Assembly (NCBI GenBank): GCA_913061325.1 | Contig: CAJXUU010000017.1 | Coordinates: 1-34,980, forward strand | Source: an uncultured Saprospirales bacterium | GTDB lineage: Bacteria > Bacteroidota > Bacteroidia > Chitinophagales > Saprospiraceae | DNA: 34,980 nucleotides | Reading direction: 5' to 3' | Part shown: in pieces, positions 32,623 to 34,980 of the stretch | How the letters are laid out: each line of letters starts with the position of its first letter | Position numbering within the stretch: the stretch's first letter is position 1 | Notes under the pieces: generated by a model | Databases searched by the model: none | What the model was told of the DNA's origin: nothing | Seen by the model: only the letters and a program-made list of their open reading frames with translations | Program-made: the position numbers and the translations under genes

Positions 32623-33531
32623 ATGTCAAAAATGAAGTTTTCTATTTTAGCGCTGCTATTGGTTGCAGGTTCGTTTAGTTTAAATGGCCAATTATTAAGG
32701 ACATCCATTGACGATTTAAATTTCTATGCTGATGTGATAGCTAATGCAGGTAATCCTATTCACAAACAAAGAGCACATGATGAATTTGCTAAGATTTTTG
32801 ATGAGTGGTTAAACTCTGATCAATTTAATGTAGGTGATCTAGAAAGTATCCAGTGGTTATCTGTCAAAAGACCAGAGAATGAATCCTTCACACTAATTAC
32901 TTGGCAACTCCTCAAAGGAGAAAAGGGCAATCACTATTTCGGCTATATTTTGAAAGATGGAAAAGCTATTAAATTAAATAGTTCTGGAGATGATGAAGAT
33001 CTAGAATATAATGTCTTAGGGACTAACGATTGGGCAGGAGTGATGTATTATAATATTCTCACAATGGACAAAGCAGGTGAAAAAATCTACATTCTCTTTG
33101 GTTATAATGCTCACAAAAATTATGAAAGTAGAAAGATAGCGGATGCGCTCACTTTTGATAATGGTGTACCCGTTTTTGGTTATGAAATTTTCAAAAGACA
33201 AGAAAATGAAAATAGAGGTGTAATTAAAAATCGATTGGTTTTAGATTACGCGAGCGATTCGAATGTTTCCCTTAATTTCAACCCTAATCTCGATATGATA
33301 GTTTTTGACCACCTAATTCCACGTATGGGTAGACTTCCAGGTCAGGGCCCAACGATGCTCCCAGATGGAAGCTATGTTGGATATAAATGGGATGGTGAAT
33401 ATTTCAATTATGTGGATAAAATATATCACGAGACTCAAGCTGAAGCTCCATTTCCAAAACCTGTATTAGGAAATGATAAGCGTAATATTTTAGGTATGAA
33501 TCAGAAGGCAACTAAAAAGAGAAAAAATTAG
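32623..33531 (+). CDS. Secreted Bacteroidota conserved hypothetical protein
   Basis: The 302-residue protein has a signal peptide (MSKMKFSILALLLVAGSFSLNG, cleavage before Q). I do not recognise a named family. The fold looks all-beta: repeated strands such as ESFTLITWQLLKGEKGNHYFGYILKDGKAI, AGEKIYILFGYNAHKNYESRKIADALTF and NVSLNFNPNLDMIVFDHLIP. The last part, DGSYVGYKWDGEYFNYVDKIY, resembles the DHL(x)P and PDGSYDGY motifs I associate with uncharacterised secreted Bacteroidota proteins. There is no T9SS tail; the end is basic (KATKKRKN). The start at 32623 was chosen because the -7 box at 32587-32594 leaves no leader for the upstream ATG at 32602, which would add 7 residues. Periplasmic or outer-membrane-facing location is inferred. 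Confidence 0.65.
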   Translation: MSKMKFSILALLLVAGSFSLNGQLLRTSIDDLNFYADVIANAGNPIHKQRAHDEFAKIFDEWLNSDQFNVGDLESIQWLSVKRPENESFTLITWQLLKGEKGNHYFGYILKDGKAIKLNSSGDDEDLEYNVLGTNDWAGVMYYNILTMDKAGEKIYILFGYNAHKNYESRKIADALTFDNGVPVFGYEIFKRQENENRGVIKNRLVLDYASDSNVSLNFNPNLDMIVFDHLIPRMGRLPGQGPTMLPDGSYVGYKWDGEYFNYVDKIYHETQAEAPFPKPVLGNDKRNILGMNQKATKKRKN

Positions 33532-33715
33532 TAGAAAGTAATATGATACCAAATTCAAATTCTTTTTCAAAATGAAGCGAGTCTATTAAAATTTCATCCT
33601 GATAGACTGAATATATTAGTGTCTAAACCATATATTAATTCCACAACTGGTAAATACAATCACTATTATTCAGAAGAATAATTACATTGTATGTTCAAAT
33701 CTAAAATACTGATTT

Positions 33716-34876
33716 ATGGACATCAATGAAATCTTAATTCATCTCGGTGAGGACCGTGAGAATTACTTTAATGCTGTGGCACCTCCAATAATTCAAACCA
33801 GTAATTTTGTTTTTAAATCTGTTGAAGAATTTAGAGCAAAGATCAGTGAAGAGATGGATAATCATGTCTATTCTCGAGGAAACAATCCTACCGTAAAGAT
33901 ATTAAGACAGAAAATTGCTGCTTTAGAGCATGCGGAAGATGCTCTTGTCACTTCCAGTGGAGCAGCGGCAATAGCTATAGCAACTATGGCTAATGTCAGT
34001 GCAGGAGATCATATCGTCTGTATAGACAAGCCATATAGTTGGACCAATAAGTTAATTTCTAAAATGCTGTCTCGGTTTGGTGTAGCCTATACGTTTGTTG
34101 ATGGACGTGATATAAACAATATAAAGGCAGCCATAAAGGACAATACTAAAGTCTTATTTTTAGAAAGTCCAAATTCCCTTACTTTCGAACTGCAAGATTT
34201 AGAAGCTTGTGCACAATTGGCAAAACTTCATGGCATTATCACGATTATCGATAACTCTCACTGCAGTCCTATATTCCAGAACCCAATAGACTTTGGTATT
34301 GATCTAATTGTACATTCTGGGACGAAATATCTCAATGGCCATAGTGATGTTGTCGTAGGTGTAGTTTGTGGTAGCAAAGAACTCATTAGCAAGATATTCC
34401 ACTCAGAGTTCATGACTTTAGGGGTAAACATTTCCCCAAACGATGCAGCAATGGTTATTAGAGGCTTGCGGACAATTAACCTTAGAGTTAGAAGATCAGA
34501 CGCCTCTGCATTAGAAATATATAACTTCCTAATTGCACATGAGAAAGTAGAGAATGTAATCTATACAATGTCTTCTGATTTTCCTCAAGCAGAATTGGCA
34601 AAAAAGCAAATGAGAGGCAATGGTGGTTTGTTAACTCTTGTATTAAAAACGGATAATAAAGAGTCTGTTTTGAGATTCACAAGAGCAATAAAACGATTTC
34701 TAATGGCAGTATCATGGGGTGGCTATGAAAGTTTGATGATTCCAAGCATTACTTTTCATGATATACCTGGGGTGGAGGACTCCCCTATCCCATGGAACTA
34801 TGTGAGGTTATATATCGGATTGGAAGATCCAGAATATCTAATCGATGATCTTGATCAAGCGTTGAGTACAATGTAA
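33716..34876 (+). CDS. Cys/Met metabolism PLP-dependent enzyme (trans-sulphuration family)
   Basis: The 386-residue fold-type I PLP enzyme of the cystathionine gamma-synthase/beta-lyase family has YSRGNNPTV (52-60, active-site Tyr and Arg region) and TSSGAAAI (phosphate-binding turn). VLFLESPNS, the PLP-ring Asp179 in IIDNSHCSP, and the Schiff-base Lys204 in VHSGTKYLNGHSD follow. The tail (SWGGYESLMIP, YVRLYIGLEDPEYLIDDLDQAL) is typical. Gamma-synthase, gamma-lyase and beta-lyase cannot be told apart reliably from these motifs. The gene looks complete and is the last one in the window. It is preceded by 184 bases without clear features. Confidence 0.88.
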   Translation: MDINEILIHLGEDRENYFNAVAPPIIQTSNFVFKSVEEFRAKISEEMDNHVYSRGNNPTVKILRQKIAALEHAEDALVTSSGAAAIAIATMANVSAGDHIVCIDKPYSWTNKLISKMLSRFGVAYTFVDGRDINNIKAAIKDNTKVLFLESPNSLTFELQDLEACAQLAKLHGIITIIDNSHCSPIFQNPIDFGIDLIVHSGTKYLNGHSDVVVGVVCGSKELISKIFHSEFMTLGVNISPNDAAMVIRGLRTINLRVRRSDASALEIYNFLIAHEKVENVIYTMSSDFPQAELAKKQMRGNGGLLTLVLKTDNKESVLRFTRAIKRFLMAVSWGGYESLMIPSITFHDIPGVEDSPIPWNYVRLYIGLEDPEYLIDDLDQALSTM

Positions 34877-34980
34877 AGACATCTAGAAGAAACAGATCAT
34901 TTGATGAGTCCACTCCGAAAACTCATCAACACTAAAAATGTTTCTTTTGGCGATATTTTCATTTATTTCAATTAACTGAT

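Overview
The window reads as chromosomal DNA of a low-GC, gliding-type member of the phylum Bacteroidota. The evidence is a type IX secretion (T9SS) C-terminal sorting domain on a 1496-residue secreted protein, a GldC homologue, a PorT-like outer-membrane barrel, a DHBP synthase with a degraded GTP cyclohydrolase II half, TAnnTTTG-type -7 promoter elements and a general lack of Shine-Dalgarno sites. I cannot assign a genus. Bases 1-48 are not biological: they are the end of an Illumina P5 oligo, an i5 index and the Nextera transposase adapter, so the window is the raw edge of an assembled contig.

Layout, left to right. 49-508 is the 3' part of an envelope protein. 606-1052 is a J-domain/KTSC fusion. 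1053-1450 holds REP-like palindromes. 1451-3409 is an NfeD-flotillin operon. 3557-3716 is a MITE-like inverted repeat. A short-chain dehydrogenase (minus) is divergent from a SlyD-type FKBP (plus). 5166-9656 (minus) is the LTD/CotH/beta-helix T9SS cargo. 10010-14153 is a YbbAP-type ABC exporter divergent from a TesA-like SGNH lipoprotein, an arrangement also known in Proteobacteria. 14227-15554 is a two-gene unit: a coiled-coil, phasin-like protein and a stand-alone SARP/BTAD regulator. Then come a methyltransferase (minus) and acetyl-CoA synthetase (plus).

18582-27289 is a long minus-strand array, read in the order gldC, TIGR02206-type membrane protein, glycosyltransferase, ribB, rluD family, LuxC-like acyl-CoA reductase, nth, penicillin acylase. 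The gldC upstream region is a tandem duplication of about 186 bp carrying the same REP-like palindromes seen near 1.1 kb. A thioredoxin follows on the plus strand, then an engB - acyltransferase - exonuclease operon (minus), and last three plus-strand genes: an outer-membrane barrel, a secreted Bacteroidota-type protein and a Cys/Met-type PLP enzyme.

Most of this is housekeeping and envelope biology. I see no phage, insertion sequence, CRISPR, defence island, rRNA or tRNA. The parts most likely to be new are the SARP regulator with its coiled-coil partner, the composite REP-like repeat family, the MITE-like element, and the YbbAP/TesA locus with a membrane-anchored esterase.
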